This document shows positions 9,468 through 19,400 of a stretch of 64,000 nt of DNA, in pieces. Below the pieces are notes generated by a model. It did not search any database. It was not told the origin of the DNA and saw only the letters and a list, made by a program, of their open reading frames with translations. Numbering within the stretch: position 1 is the stretch's first letter; the number at the start of each line of letters is the position of its first letter. This stretch comes from Bifidobacterium mizhiense (GTDB lineage Bacteria > Actinomycetota > Actinomycetes > Actinomycetales > Bifidobacteriaceae). The stretch lies in assembly GCF_020884755.1 (NCBI RefSeq), contig NZ_BPWE01000003.1:248001-312000 (forward strand). The letters run 5' to 3'. Position numbers and translations under genes: made by a program.

Positions 9468-10805
9468 TCAGAGCCTGGGCAGGTAGTAGGCCAGCTCGTA
9501 GGGGGTGACCTGCCGGCTGTATCCGGCCCACTCCCGGTGCTTGTTGCGCAGGAAGTACTCGAAGGTCTGCTCGCCAAGCACCTGAGCCACGAAGTCCGAC
9601 TTCTCCATGACCTTGAGCGCCGCGTCCAGGCTGTCAGGCAGGGGCTCGATGCCCATGGCCTGCCGCTCAGCGTCGGTCAGCTCCCAGACGTCGTCGCTGG
9701 TGGGCTCGCCCAGGGTCATCTTCTGCTCGATCCCATCCAGTCCGGCAGCCAACAGCACCGAGTAGGCCAGATAGGGGTTGGCCCCAGGATCCAGCCCGCG
9801 GAATTCCATCCTGGCCGAGTTGCCCTTGCCGGGCTTGTACTGGGGAATACGCAGGAGGGCGGACCTATTGTTGTGCCCCCAGCAGACGTAGCTGGGCGCC
9901 TCGGCCCCTCCCCAGAGACGCTTGTAGGAGTTAACGTACTGGTCGGTCACCGCGCAGATCTCGGCCGCATGGGCCAGGATGCCGGCGGCGAACTGTCGGG
10001 CCGTCTGGGACATGTTGAACTCCTGGCCCACCTCGTAGAAGGCGTTGGTGTCCCCCTCGAACAGGCTCAGATGGGTGTGCATGCCCGATCCCGGCTGGTC
10101 GGTGAAGGGCTTGGGCATGAAGCTGGCGTAGATCCCCCGCTCCAGGGAGATCTCCTTGACCACGGTCCGGAAGGTCATGATGTTGTCGGAGGTGGTCAGG
10201 GCATCGGCATAGCGCAGGTCGATCTCGTTCTGCCCCGGTCCGGCCTCGTGGTGGGAGTACTCCACCGAGATGCCCATCTGCTCCAGCATGTTGACGCAGG
10301 CCCGTCGGAAGTCCATCCCCGGGCTGCGGGGCACGTGGTCGAAGTAACCACCCTCGTCGATGGGGGTCGGGACCTGGGACCAGTCCTCCTGGTTCTCGAA
10401 CAGGTAGAATTCGATCTCCGGGTGGGTATAGAAGATGAAGCCCTTCTCCTTGGCCTTGGCCAGGGCTCGCTTGAGCACGTGCCGGGGATCCCCGCTGCTG
10501 GGCTCGCCATCCGGGGTGAGCACGTCGCAGAAGATGCGCGCCGTGCCCTGCGGCCCTCCCCTCCAGGGAAGGATCTGGAAGGTGGACGGGTCGGGCTTGA
10601 CGATCATGTCGTCCTCGGAGACCCTGGTCATGCCCTCGATGGCCGAGCCGTCAAAGCCCAGCCCCTCCTCGAAGGCCACCTCCAGCTCGGTGGGCGCTAT
10701 GGCCACCGACTTCAGGGTTCCCAAGACGTCGGTGAACCAGAGGCGAATGAACCGGACATCGCGCTCCTCGACAGTGCGCAGCGCGAACTCCTCTTGTTTA
10801 TCCAT
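9468..10805 (-). CDS. glnA: Glutamine synthetase, type I
   Basis: 445-residue GS-I enzyme making glutamine from glutamate, ammonia and ATP, expected as a cytoplasmic dodecamer. Visible are the N-terminal beta-grasp with GFDGSAIEGM, the active-site segments EIEFYLF, SHHEAGPGQNEIDL and GSGMHTHLSLF, and NRSALLRIP. The region that in GlnA1-type enzymes holds the adenylylated Tyr (NLYDLP) reads SDDVWELT, so it lacks that regulatory residue and resembles mycobacterial GlnA2. The frame is open up to 10907, but MDKQEEFALR at ATG 10805 fits the family start. It lies 46 bases after priA, with its own possible promoter (TATAAG/TATAGG-like) in the gap. Confidence 0.95.
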   Translation of the reverse strand: MDKQEEFALRTVEERDVRFIRLWFTDVLGTLKSVAIAPTELEVAFEEGLGFDGSAIEGMTRVSEDDMIVKPDPSTFQILPWRGGPQGTARIFCDVLTPDGEPSSGDPRHVLKRALAKAKEKGFIFYTHPEIEFYLFENQEDWSQVPTPIDEGGYFDHVPRSPGMDFRRACVNMLEQMGISVEYSHHEAGPGQNEIDLRYADALTTSDNIMTFRTVVKEISLERGIYASFMPKPFTDQPGSGMHTHLSLFEGDTNAFYEVGQEFNMSQTARQFAAGILAHAAEICAVTDQYVNSYKRLWGGAEAPSYVCWGHNNRSALLRIPQYKPGKGNSARMEFRGLDPGANPYLAYSVLLAAGLDGIEQKMTLGEPTSDDVWELTDAERQAMGIEPLPDSLDAALKVMEKSDFVAQVLGEQTFEYFLRNKHREWAGYSRQVTPYELAYYLPRL

Positions 10806-10851
10806 AGAGCTTATGCTCCCATTCCTATATTTCGCAGACTTGCTTATAGCG

Positions 10852-11583
10852 TTAACAATGTCCCGAGACCAGGTCCAGTGCCTGCTCCAGGGTGAAGGCC
10901 CCCTCATAGAGGGACTTGCCCAGAATAGCGCTGTCCACGCCCCGATCGAGCAGGTCCAGGATGTGACTCAGGTCATCCAGGCTGGAAATGCCCCCGGAAG
11001 CGGTCACCCTGGCCGGAGTCCGGTCAGCCACCTGCCCCAGCAGATCCAGGTTGGGGCCGGTCATCATCCCGTCGCGGGTCACGTCGGTGACCACGTACCG
11101 GCTGCACCCGTCCCGGTCCAATCGTTCCATGGCCTCGAAGAGATCTCCGCCCTGTCTGGTCCAGCCCCGGGCGGCCAGGGTGTGTCCACGCACGTCCAGA
11201 CCCACGCAGACCCTCTGTCCGTAGCGAGCCAGGACCTGGCTGGTCCACTCTGGATCCTCCAGAGCCGCCGTGCCGATGTTGACCCGGGTGGCACCTGCAT
11301 CCAGGGCGGCCTCCAAGCTGGCGTCGTCGCGAATGCCGCCGCTGAGCTCCACCTTGACGCGATCGCCCAGCTGGTTGACCAGGGCGGACAGCTTGTCGCG
11401 GTTGTCTCCAGTTCCGAAGGCCGCATCCAGATCAACCAGGTGGAGCCACTCGGCACCCTGGTCGACCCAGGCCTTGGCTGCATCGGCAGGCTCGCCGTAG
11501 ACCTTCTCGGAACCGGAGACCCCTTGCCTAAGGCGAACCGCCTTTCCGTCGCGGACATCGACAGCGGGTAGGAGCGTCAGCAT
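10852..11583 (-). CDS. priA: Phosphoribosyl isomerase PriA/HisA
   Basis: 243-residue (beta-alpha)8 barrel catalysing the ProFAR isomerisation of histidine synthesis. In actinobacteria lacking trpF the same protein (PriA) also isomerises phosphoribosylanthranilate in tryptophan synthesis. The first catalytic Asp is in [18 protein letters not shown], the second in GLDVRGH, followed by ARGWTRQG, where PriA uses Arg/Trp for dual substrates. An upstream in-frame GTG at 11592 overlaps hisH. I prefer ATG 11583 because AAAGG sits eight bases before it. Dual function is inferred from the lineage and these residues. Confidence 0.92.
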   Translation of the reverse strand: MLTLLPAVDVRDGKAVRLRQGVSGSEKVYGEPADAAKAWVDQGAEWLHLVDLDAAFGTGDNRDKLSALVNQLGDRVKVELSGGIRDDASLEAALDAGATRVNIGTAALEDPEWTSQVLARYGQRVCVGLDVRGHTLAARGWTRQGGDLFEAMERLDRDGCSRYVVTDVTRDGMMTGPNLDLLGQVADRTPARVTASGGISSLDDLSHILDLLDRGVDSAILGKSLYEGAFTLEQALDLVSGHC

Positions 11584-11584
11584 C

Positions 11585-12343
11585 TCATTCACCTTTCTCG
11601 AAGGGGAGTCCGGAAGCCCCGGGAAGGGTCCGCACCCAATTGGTCAGCAACCGTGCTCCGGCCTGACCGGACTTTTCCGGATGGAACTGGGTGGCGCTCA
11701 AGGGACCGCACTCATAGGCAGCCACGAACCTGCTACGCCCATAGGTGGACCAGGTAACCAGCGGTTCACCGAAAGTGACGCCCTGTGAGGTCTTACCTGA
11801 CTCCGGATGGCTGCCGCTTTGTTCTTTCAACGCCGAAACTCGTAGGGCCAGGTCGTGCTGTGTCACGCCGGCCCGGTCATCCCCCTGCACCGCCATGGCT
11901 GCATAGGAGTGGACGAAGTAGAAACGCTGGTCCTGAACCCCCGCCAGCAGTTGTGTTCCCTGAGGTGCCTGGACATGATCCCAGCCCATATGGGGCACGA
12001 CATCAGCGTCCAGCTTGGTCACCCGACCGGGGATCAGGCCCAGTCCGGGCTCGCTGCGGCCATCCTCGTCCCCGAACTGGAACATGATCTGAAGGCCTAT
12101 GCAGACCCCTAGAACAGGTAGGCCCTGTGCCAGACGGTCCAGGATGATCCGGTCGCCGCCGACGGCACGCAACCCCGCCATGCAGGCTCCGTAGGCCCCC
12201 ACGCCGGGAATGACCAGGCCGTCGGCCTTCATGGCCAGATCCGGGTCGGCGCTGATTTGGGCATCGACCCCGAGCTGAGAGAGGGCATGCACCATGGATC
12301 TGACATTGCCGAACCCATAGTCAAGCACCTGTATCCTGGTCAT
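11585..12343 (-). CDS. hisH: Imidazole glycerol phosphate synthase, glutaminase subunit HisH
   Basis: 252-residue class I glutamine amidotransferase that feeds ammonia to HisF. The nucleophile Cys81 is in LGVCIGLQ and the His221/Glu223 pair is in QFHPEKS. Most HisH proteins are near 200-210 residues. The extra length is a polar insertion at about residues 150-195 ([17 protein letters not shown] region), in front of the conserved [16 protein letters not shown] block. A very strong ribosome binding site (AGGAGG) precedes ATG 12343. The hisF partner is not in this window. Confidence 0.94.
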   Translation of the reverse strand: MTRIQVLDYGFGNVRSMVHALSQLGVDAQISADPDLAMKADGLVIPGVGAYGACMAGLRAVGGDRIILDRLAQGLPVLGVCIGLQIMFQFGDEDGRSEPGLGLIPGRVTKLDADVVPHMGWDHVQAPQGTQLLAGVQDQRFYFVHSYAAMAVQGDDRAGVTQHDLALRVSALKEQSGSHPESGKTSQGVTFGEPLVTWSTYGRSRFVAAYECGPLSATQFHPEKSGQAGARLLTNWVRTLPGASGLPFEKGE

Positions 12344-12374
12344 GTTCCTCCTAGCAGGTCTTTGGTCTCAACGA

Positions 12375-13127
12375 TCACTCGACGCGACCCTGGCGGGTCG
12401 ATCCTCCGGCCCCGAACCTGGTGTGCGAGGCGATGATGCCCATGGCCTTCTCGCGGTTGTACTCCCCCGAGTCGAAGATGGCGGCCCCATCCTGGCGCAG
12501 CCTGTCCACCGTAGTGGTCCCAATCATCAGGTCCTCCACGAAGTCGGCGGTGGCGGCAAAGAGGATGGGCGGCGCAAGTGTCTGCCCCGACTGTCCGCTG
12601 ATCCAGAGGGTCACTTCGAGCTTGTCGGCCCTGTTGACCGCCAGAATGGCACTGAGTCCGGATACGACGGTGGTCAGATCGCGGATGGCTGCCTCGGGTC
12701 CGTCACCATCCAGGTTTCTCAGGACAGCCACGGCACCCTCACGGGCCTGAATGCACCAGGCCGAGATATCGGAGATCTGGCAGAAGGCCGCCAGAAGCTC
12801 TGCCGAAGCCAGACGGGTCACCATGACGGCGGCCTTGGCCCGGTTGCCGATCAGACCTTCCAACTCTTGGTCGAAATCGGCAGCAACACCATCAGCCCCA
12901 TCTGGTTCCACCGACGATTCGCCAGTGGGCGCAGAATCCGAACCAGCCTCGTCATCCACGCCTGATGCGGACTGTTCAACAGGTTGATCCGCTTGATCCT
13001 GGCCTTCATTGAACTCGGCCTCAAAGCTGGCCAGGGCCCGCTCGACCTCCTCCTCGCTCAGATGATGGCCGGAATCCGGCAGGTCCTGATCCTTGCCGTC
13101 ATTGTTATCGTGTTCATCAGCGCTCAT
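12375..13127 (-). CDS. Conserved protein of unknown function in the his operon
   Basis: 250 residues; I do not recognise a named domain. Residues 1-100 are highly acidic and polar ([27 protein letters not shown], many Ser/Glu/Asp) and look disordered. Residues 105-235 look like a folded alpha/beta domain with several hydrophobic helices and no obvious catalytic motif. The ATG overlaps the hisB stop by ATGA, so it is made in step with hisB, and hisH follows 31 bases later. Position suggests a link to the histidine pathway, perhaps structural or regulatory, but that is context only. Confidence 0.85.
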   Translation of the reverse strand: MSADEHDNNDGKDQDLPDSGHHLSEEEVERALASFEAEFNEGQDQADQPVEQSASGVDDEAGSDSAPTGESSVEPDGADGVAADFDQELEGLIGNRAKAAVMVTRLASAELLAAFCQISDISAWCIQAREGAVAVLRNLDGDGPEAAIRDLTTVVSGLSAILAVNRADKLEVTLWISGQSGQTLAPPILFAATADFVEDLMIGTTTVDRLRQDGAAIFDSGEYNREKAMGIIASHTRFGAGGSTRQGRVE

Positions 13128-13726
13128 AGCGACCCCTTGGTGCTGGGGATGCCCTTCACCCTGGGATCAGGCTCCACGGCGAAGCGCAGAGCCCTGGCCA
13201 GGGCCTTGAACTCAGCCTCGGCGATGTGGTGGGGATCCCTGCCCGACAAGAGGGTCAGGTGCAGGCAGATGCCGGCATGCAGGGCGATGGACTCCATGAC
13301 GTGCCTGACCAGGGAGCCGGTGAAGTGCCCGCCGATCATGGCGTACTCGAACCCCTCAGGCTCGCCGGTGCAGACCGCATAGGGCCTGCCGGAAATATCG
13401 ACCACGGCTCGGGCCAGGGCCTCATCCAAGGGTACGGTGGCGTCGGCGAAGCGTTTGATGCCCCGCTTGTCGCCCAGGGCCTGGGCCAGGGCCTCGCCAA
13501 AGACGATGGCCACGTCCTCGACGGTGTGATGGACATCGATCTGGGTGTCCCCGCTGGCCTTGATGGTCAGGTCGATCAGGGAATGCCTGCCCAGGGCCGT
13601 CATCATATGGTCATAAAAGGGAACCGAGGTGTCGATATCGGTCACTCCGGTGCCATCCAGATCCAGACTCAGGCTCACCTTGGATTCACTGGTCTGGCGG
13701 GTGATGGTGGCTGTTCTGCCTGCCAT
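13124..13726 (-). CDS. hisB: Imidazoleglycerol-phosphate dehydratase
   Basis: 200-residue monofunctional HisB, catalysing the sixth step of histidine synthesis in a manganese-dependent oligomer. The paired His motifs expected for the metal sites are present: [19 protein letters not shown] and [15 protein letters not shown]. The frame is open to 13780, but ATG 13726 (MAGRTATI) is preceded by GGAGGAG at a good distance and fits the family start. It is separated from hisC by 99 bases containing a small hairpin, and is coupled to the following unknown gene by ATGA. Confidence 0.95.
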   Translation of the reverse strand: MAGRTATITRQTSESKVSLSLDLDGTGVTDIDTSVPFYDHMMTALGRHSLIDLTIKASGDTQIDVHHTVEDVAIVFGEALAQALGDKRGIKRFADATVPLDEALARAVVDISGRPYAVCTGEPEGFEYAMIGGHFTGSLVRHVMESIALHAGICLHLTLLSGRDPHHIAEAEFKALARALRFAVEPDPRVKGIPSTKGSL

Positions 13727-13776
13727 TGCTGCTCCTCCGCTTTCTGCCGCACATTCCAGCTCGCACTGTTGCTCCT

Positions 13777-13808
13777 GCACGGCGTCTAGACCACCAGCAT
13801 AGCCGTGC
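13777..13808 (-). other. Intercistronic hairpin between hisC and hisB
   Basis: Seven-base perfect arms GCACGGC/GCCGTGC enclose an 18-base loop just after the hisC stop codon. There is no T-run, so it is not a typical terminator. It may protect or process the his mRNA. Low certainty of function. Confidence 0.35.
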
Positions 13809-13825
13809 CGCTGGTCTGCATCCTC

Positions 13826-14974
13826 CTAGAACCGCTTGAGGACATGGACCAGGGTTTGGCGGAATCGCTCCATCTCCGCGTCCGTACCCATGCAGACCCT
13901 CAGGTAGCCCTGAGGACCAACCGCCCGGATCAGCACGCCTTCATCCTTCATGGCCTCGAAGACGGCATCGCGGTCGGGGAAGGTGCCGAAGAGGATGAAG
14001 TTGGAGGCCGAGGGAACCACGGTCAAGGGCCGGCCATGGAACTTCTGCCCGGCCAGCCACTCGGCAGTCTGCCGACGGGTCTGACGAAGCTGATCCACCC
14101 GGGCCAGCTGGAGGTCCGTGTGCTCCAGGGCAGCCAGGGCAGCGGCCTGGGTCAAAGCGCTCAGATGGTAGGGCATCCGGACGATGCGAACCGCGTCAAC
14201 TATGCCCCTGGATGCGGCCAGGTAGCCCACCCTGGCGCCGGCGAAGGCGAAGGCCTTGGACATGGTCCGGCTGACTGCCAGGTGGTCGTACTGCCCGATC
14301 AGGCTGACCGCCGAGGGCGTGCCCGGATCGCGGAACTCGATGTAGGCCTCATCCACGACCACGATGGGGCGAGCGGACGGATCCGCGCCCGCCACAGGGA
14401 CCTGAGAGCAGACCTCAAGAAGCCTGGTCAGCTGATCCATGGGCAGGGGCGTCCCCGTGGGATTGTTGGGGCTGGTCACCAGAACCATGGCTGGCCTCAA
14501 AGCCTTGATGCGCTCGATGGTCGTATCCATGTCCAGGCTGAAATCGGGCCGCCGGTGGGCCAGTTCCCAGTCGGTGAAGGTGTCCCTGGCGTACTCGGGA
14601 TACATGGAATATGTCGGGTCACAGCCCAAGGCGGTCCTCCCCGGTCCGCCGAAGGCCTGGAAGAGCTGGAGCATGATCTCGTTGGACCCGTTGGCCGCCC
14701 AGATCTGCTCGGGCTGGAGCGAGGTTCCTGATTCCCTCTTCAGATAGGCCGCCAGGGCCCGCCGGAGTTCCTCATGCTCCCTGTCCGGATAGCGGTTGAG
14801 GCCGGGGGCCACCTGGCGCACACGCTGGCAGATGGCCTCGACCACCTCCTGATCCAGGGGGTAGGGGTTCTCGTTGACGTTCAGGCAGACCGGAACATCC
14901 AGCTGGGGGGCGCCGTAAGGCTCCTCCCCCACCAGGTCCGTGCGCAGGGGCAGATCGGCTGGTATGGCACTCAC
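13826..14974 (-). CDS. hisC: Histidinol-phosphate aminotransferase
   Basis: 382-residue fold-type I PLP enzyme converting imidazole acetol phosphate to histidinol phosphate. The PLP-binding lysine is Lys240 in RTMSKAFAFAGARVG. NVNENPYP near the N-terminus and SPNNPTG are the usual substrate and cofactor segments. The frame is open to 15052, inside hisD, but GTG 14974 overlaps the hisD stop as GTGA, giving the expected length and tight coupling. The paralogue that aminates phenylalanine (Pat) is similar in sequence, but the his operon context settles the assignment. Confidence 0.94.
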   Translation of the reverse strand: MSAIPADLPLRTDLVGEEPYGAPQLDVPVCLNVNENPYPLDQEVVEAICQRVRQVAPGLNRYPDREHEELRRALAAYLKRESGTSLQPEQIWAANGSNEIMLQLFQAFGGPGRTALGCDPTYSMYPEYARDTFTDWELAHRRPDFSLDMDTTIERIKALRPAMVLVTSPNNPTGTPLPMDQLTRLLEVCSQVPVAGADPSARPIVVVDEAYIEFRDPGTPSAVSLIGQYDHLAVSRTMSKAFAFAGARVGYLAASRGIVDAVRIVRMPYHLSALTQAAALAALEHTDLQLARVDQLRQTRRQTAEWLAGQKFHGRPLTVVPSASNFILFGTFPDRDAVFEAMKDEGVLIRAVGPQGYLRVCMGTDAEMERFRQTLVHVLKRF

Positions 14975-16368
14975 CGCAGACCGGCCCTCTCTTCGTTGGC
15001 TTCCAGGTCGGCCTTGTCGTAGGGGTCGTCCAGGAACCGGCTCAAGATGCACTCGCCGTGGGCGGGCAGGTCCTCGGCTACGGCAAAATCGTTGATTTTG
15101 GCCGCGATGGGCTTGAGCCCCTCCTCGTCATATTCGATGACTTCGACAGGCTTCATGAAGGTGTGAACGCCTAGGGCCACGTCGAACCTGGCGGTTCCGC
15201 CGGTGGGCAGGACGTGGTTGGATCCGGACATGTAGTCGCCCAGAGGCACAGGAGAGTAAGGACCGCGGAAGATGGCGCCCGCGTTTCGAATCCGGTCGAT
15301 GACGGCGTCAGGATCGGCCGTCTGAACCTCCAGGTGCTCGGCGGCATAAGCGTTGGCCACGTCGATGGACTGGTCGATTCCATCCGTCAGGATGATTCCC
15401 GACTGGTTGCCGCCCAGGGAGGTGCGCACCCGGTCGGCATGCTCGGTTCGAGGCACCCTCCGCTCCAGAGCCTCCTGTACGCCCTGGGCCAGGTCCTGGC
15501 TGTCGGTGATCAGCACCGAGCCGGCAAGCTCGTCATGCTCGGCCTGGCCGATCAGGTCTGCCGCAACCCAGTCGGGATTGGCCTGCCCGTCAGCCAGAAT
15601 GGCTATTTCCGTGGGTCCGGCCACAGCGTCGATGCCTACCATGCCGGAGACCATCTGCTTGGCTGTCGCCACAAAGATATTGCCCGGGCCGGTGATCTTG
15701 TCGACCGGGTCGCAGAGAATCTCCCCATCCTGAGGCTCGGAGCCCTTGGCTCCGTATGCGAACATGGCCACAGCCTGGGCACCGCCCACAGCATAGACCT
15801 CATCCACTCCCAGGATGGCGCAGGTGGCCAGAATGATGGCCGCCGGCAGACCGCGGGGGTCGTCGGAGGCGGGCGGAGTGGCCACGGCCAAGGATTCGAC
15901 GCCGGCAATCTGGGCAGGCACCGCATTCATGATGACCGAAGAGGGATACAGGGCCTTGCCTCCCGGCACATACAAACCCACCCGTTGAACCGGGATCCAC
16001 CGCTCGCTGACCCGGGCACCGGGGGCCAGATCAGTAGCCATGGGCTTGGGCACCTGGGTGGTGCAGACCTTGCGGATGCGGGCAACGGACTCCTCGATTG
16101 CCGCCCTGACCTTGGGATCCAGCTTATCCAAGGCCTCCTGCATGGCCGATGCCGGGACCCTCAGATCATGAGGGCGCACATGGTCGAACCTCTCCTCCAG
16201 GTCTCGCAAGGCCGCGGCCCCATGCTCACGCACCTGGTCCAGTATGGGCTGCACCTGGGCGCTGGCCTCCCGAGTACCCATATCGGCTCGGGGCATGGCG
16301 GCGAGGAGTTGGGCGCGGGACATGGTTTTCCCGCGCAGATCCATGGTTCTCATCATGAGCTTTGACAT
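14971..16368 (-). CDS. hisD: Histidinol dehydrogenase
   Basis: 465-residue zinc enzyme that oxidises histidinol to histidine in two NAD-dependent steps; first gene of the minus-strand his cluster. The signature segment AGPTEIAILADG, the QAEHDELAGSV zinc and active-site region and EHLEVQT are all present. Length is usual, with a slight N-terminal extension. The start is uncertain: MSKLMMRTMDLRG offers several ATGs and none has a strong ribosome binding site, so the first (16368) is given. An 82-base gap to dnaE holds a possible leader peptide. Confidence 0.95.
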   Translation of the reverse strand: MSKLMMRTMDLRGKTMSRAQLLAAMPRADMGTREASAQVQPILDQVREHGAAALRDLEERFDHVRPHDLRVPASAMQEALDKLDPKVRAAIEESVARIRKVCTTQVPKPMATDLAPGARVSERWIPVQRVGLYVPGGKALYPSSVIMNAVPAQIAGVESLAVATPPASDDPRGLPAAIILATCAILGVDEVYAVGGAQAVAMFAYGAKGSEPQDGEILCDPVDKITGPGNIFVATAKQMVSGMVGIDAVAGPTEIAILADGQANPDWVAADLIGQAEHDELAGSVLITDSQDLAQGVQEALERRVPRTEHADRVRTSLGGNQSGIILTDGIDQSIDVANAYAAEHLEVQTADPDAVIDRIRNAGAIFRGPYSPVPLGDYMSGSNHVLPTGGTARFDVALGVHTFMKPVEVIEYDEEGLKPIAAKINDFAVAEDLPAHGECILSRFLDDPYDKADLEANEERAGLR

Positions 16369-16410
16369 ACTTTGATGGTAGTGAACTTTTGTGTCGCCAA
16401 AGCCAGCGAC

Positions 16411-16449
16411 TCACCGCCGTCCCAAATGGTGAGACGGTTCCGGACGCAT
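16411..16449 (-). CDS. Possible 12-residue leader peptide with adjacent His codons
   Basis: The mini-ORF ATG...TGA begins one base after the dnaE stop codon and encodes MRPEPSHHLGRR. Two consecutive histidine codons (CAC CAT) sit 42 bases upstream of the presumed hisD start. The first His codon is inside the 5' arm of a hairpin (CTCACC/GGTGAG, 16410-16433), directly followed by a second small hairpin (TCGC/GCGA, 16394-16409). This layout suits ribosome-stalling control of a histidine operon. Against it: there are only two His codons, no own ribosome binding site (translation would depend on re-initiation after dnaE) and no terminator. Confidence 0.35.
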   Translation of the reverse strand: MRPEPSHHLGRR

Positions 16450-16450
16450 C

Positions 16451-19400
16451 CTAGGCTGACGGCAGACAGGAGGGCCCGAAGACGGACTTGATCTCGGCCA
16501 TCATAGAGGTGTCGTGCCTGGTGCGGAAACCGTCGCCAAAAGTCAGCAAGCGGACGTTGCCCCGGTCGTCGGTGACCGCCAGACGGACCTGGCAGTAGCC
16601 GGGATGGGACTTGAGTATCCGGGCCAGCCGCTCCATATGCCCCCGATCCAGGGCCTGCCTGGGCAGGGTGATGGTCAGCGGTCGCTCGTCCGCCGACTCC
16701 AGGACGGGCACCTCCATATCGTTGACGCGGATGTTGGTGGCCTCGTCACGCAGCTCGACCACACCCTTCACCCGGATGACCGAGTCCAGGACCAGGTCGT
16801 CGGAGTGGGCATCGTAGACCTTGCCAAAGAACATGCACTGGATGGAGCTCTCCAGGTCTTCGATGGTGACGATGGCCCAAGGATTGCCCTTCTTGGAGAC
16901 CCGTCGGTCCACAGCCGTGACCAGCCCAGCCAGGGTCACCGCCTTGCCATCCATGCCCTTGGACCGGTTGAGTAGCTGGGCAATGGACATGTCCCGCATG
17001 CCAGCCAGAACCGAGGTCATGCCACTCAGCGGGTGGTCAGACACGTACAGGCCCAGCATCTGCCGCTCGAAGTTGAGCTTGGTGGACTTGTCCCACTCGT
17101 CGATGTCGGGCACGGTCACCTGGGCGTCGCCCAAGGCATCCTGCTGGGGCACGTCGTCATCGGGGTCGGCGAAGAGATCGAACTGGCCCTCGGCCTGCTT
17201 GCGCTTGATGGGCATGACCTGGTCGACGGCCTCGTCATGAATTTGGAAGAGGGCCCTCCTGTTGGGGTCGATACCGTCGAAGGCACCGCCCTTGATCAGG
17301 GATTCCACGGTTCGCTTGTTGAGCACCTCCATGGGCACTCGCTTGACGAAGTCCATAAAGTTGACATACTTGCCGCGGGGCCCCTGGCGTTCCTTGATGA
17401 TGTCCGCCACCACCTTGTCGCCCACATTGCGGATGGCTCCCAGGCCGAAGCGGACCACGTCGCCGACAGCGGAGTACTCGGACACGGACTCGTTGATGTC
17501 AGGCGCCAGGATGCGGATGCCCATCCTTCTGGCCTCGCCCAGGTAGAGGGCGGTCTTGTCCTTGTTGGTCTTCTCGTTCTGCAGCAGGGCAGCCATGAAC
17601 TCCACCGGATAGTGGGTCTTCAGGTAGGCGGTCCAGTATGCGATCAGGGCGTAGGCCGCAGAGTGCGCCTTGTTGAAGGCGTAGCCAGAGAAGGGCACCA
17701 GGACGTCCCAGACCGCCTGGGCAGCCTCCTGGGAGTAGCCGTGCTCCTTCATACCCTCGAAGAAGGGGACCTGCTCCTTGGCCAGGACGTCAGGTTTCTT
17801 CTTACCCATGGCCCTCCGGAGCACATCGGCTCGACCTAAAGAGTAGCCGGCCAGAATTCGGGCTGCGGACTGGACCTGCTCCTGGTAGACGATCAGACCA
17901 TAGGTCTCGTCCAGCACGCCAGCCAGGGGCTTGGCCACCTCGGGGTGGATGGGCTCGATCTTCTGTAGCCCGTTCTTGCGCTTGGCGTAGTTGATGTGCG
18001 AGTTCATATCCATGGGCCCTGGCCGGTAGAGGGCGATCAGGGCGGATATGTCGTTGAAGTTATCGGGTTTGAGCATACGCAGCAGGGAGCGCATGCCGTC
18101 GCCATCGAGCTGGAAGACGCCCAGGGTGTCGCCCCGGGACAGCAGCTGGTAGGTCTCCTTGTCGTCCAGGGGAACCTTCTCGATGCTGATGGGCTCCTTG
18201 CCGTTGCGCTTGATGTTGGCGACCGTGTCCCTGATGACCGTCAGGTTGGACAGCCCCAGGAAGTCCATCTTGACCAGCCCCAGGGTTTCGCAGGTGTGGT
18301 ACTCGAAGGTGGTGGTCACCGTGCCGTCGGTGCGCTCCATCAGCGGCGATGTATTGGTGATAGGGTTGGAAGCCATGATGGTGGCGCAGGCGTGTACGCC
18401 GGTCTGGCGGATGATGCCCTCGATGCCCTTGGCCTCCTCGGTGATCCGCTTGACGTCCGGGTTGGACTCGTACAGATCGCGGAACTCCTTGGCCTCCGGG
18501 TAGCGCTTGGACTGGGGGTCGAAGATCTCCTTGAGGCTCATGTCCTTCCCGTTGACCGTCGGTGGCAGGGCCTTGGTGACCTGGTCGCCCACGGAGTACT
18601 CATAGTCCATGATCCTGGCCGAGTCCTTCAGGGCCTGCTTGGTCTTGATGGTGCCGTAGGTCACGCACTGGGCCACCTTGTCGGAGCCGTACTTGCGGCC
18701 CACGTAGTCCAGGACCTTCATGCGTCCCTCGGGGTCGAAGTCCACGTCGATATCGGGCAGGGAGACGCGCTCGGGGTTGAGGAAGCGCTCGAAGATCAGC
18801 CCGTGCTTGAGCGGGTCCAGCTCGGTGATGCCCATGGCGTAGGCCACCATGGATCCTGCCGCCGATCCACGGCCCGGACCCACCATGATCCCGTGATTCT
18901 TGGCCCAATTGATGTAATCGGCCACCACCAGGAAGTATCCGGTGAACTGCATCTGGCAGATGACTCCGCACTCGTAGTCGGCCTGGTGGGAGACCTCCTC
19001 GGGCACCCCGTCCGGGTAGCGGTTCTTTAACCCCTCGTCCACCTTCTTCAGGAAGAGGGAGGTCTCGTCCCAGCCCTCCGGGCAGTCGAAGCGCGGCATG
19101 AAGGCCCCGTCCTCGTGATCGTCGAACATGACGTTGCAGCGTTCCGCGATCTCCAGGGTGTTGTCACAGGCTTCAGGGAACTCCTTGAAGATCTCGCGCA
19201 TCTCCTGGGCCGAGCGGATGTAGTAGCCACTGCCGTCGAACTTGAAGCGCCCAGGATCGGTCAGCCGGGATCCCGAGTTGATGCAGAGCAGGGCATCCTG
19301 GGCCGAGGCGTCCTCCTTGCGCACATAGTGCGAGTCGTTGGTGGCCACCAAGGGCGCATCCAGACGACGGGCAATCTCCAGCAGGTCCTTGGTCACCCGA

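Noticed and set aside
9537-10895. 452-codon plus-strand open frame opposite glnA
   Set aside because: Complements glnA codons; no ribosome binding site and no family resemblance.
13742-13825. Tiny ORF (ATG...TAG) after hisC as a second leader peptide
   Set aside because: Eleven codons without any His codon and with a ribosome binding site too close to its ATG; the hairpin there is recorded on its own.
17996-19030. 344-codon plus-strand open frame inside dnaE
   Set aside because: A shadow of dnaE with composition typical of antisense frames and no recognisable domain.
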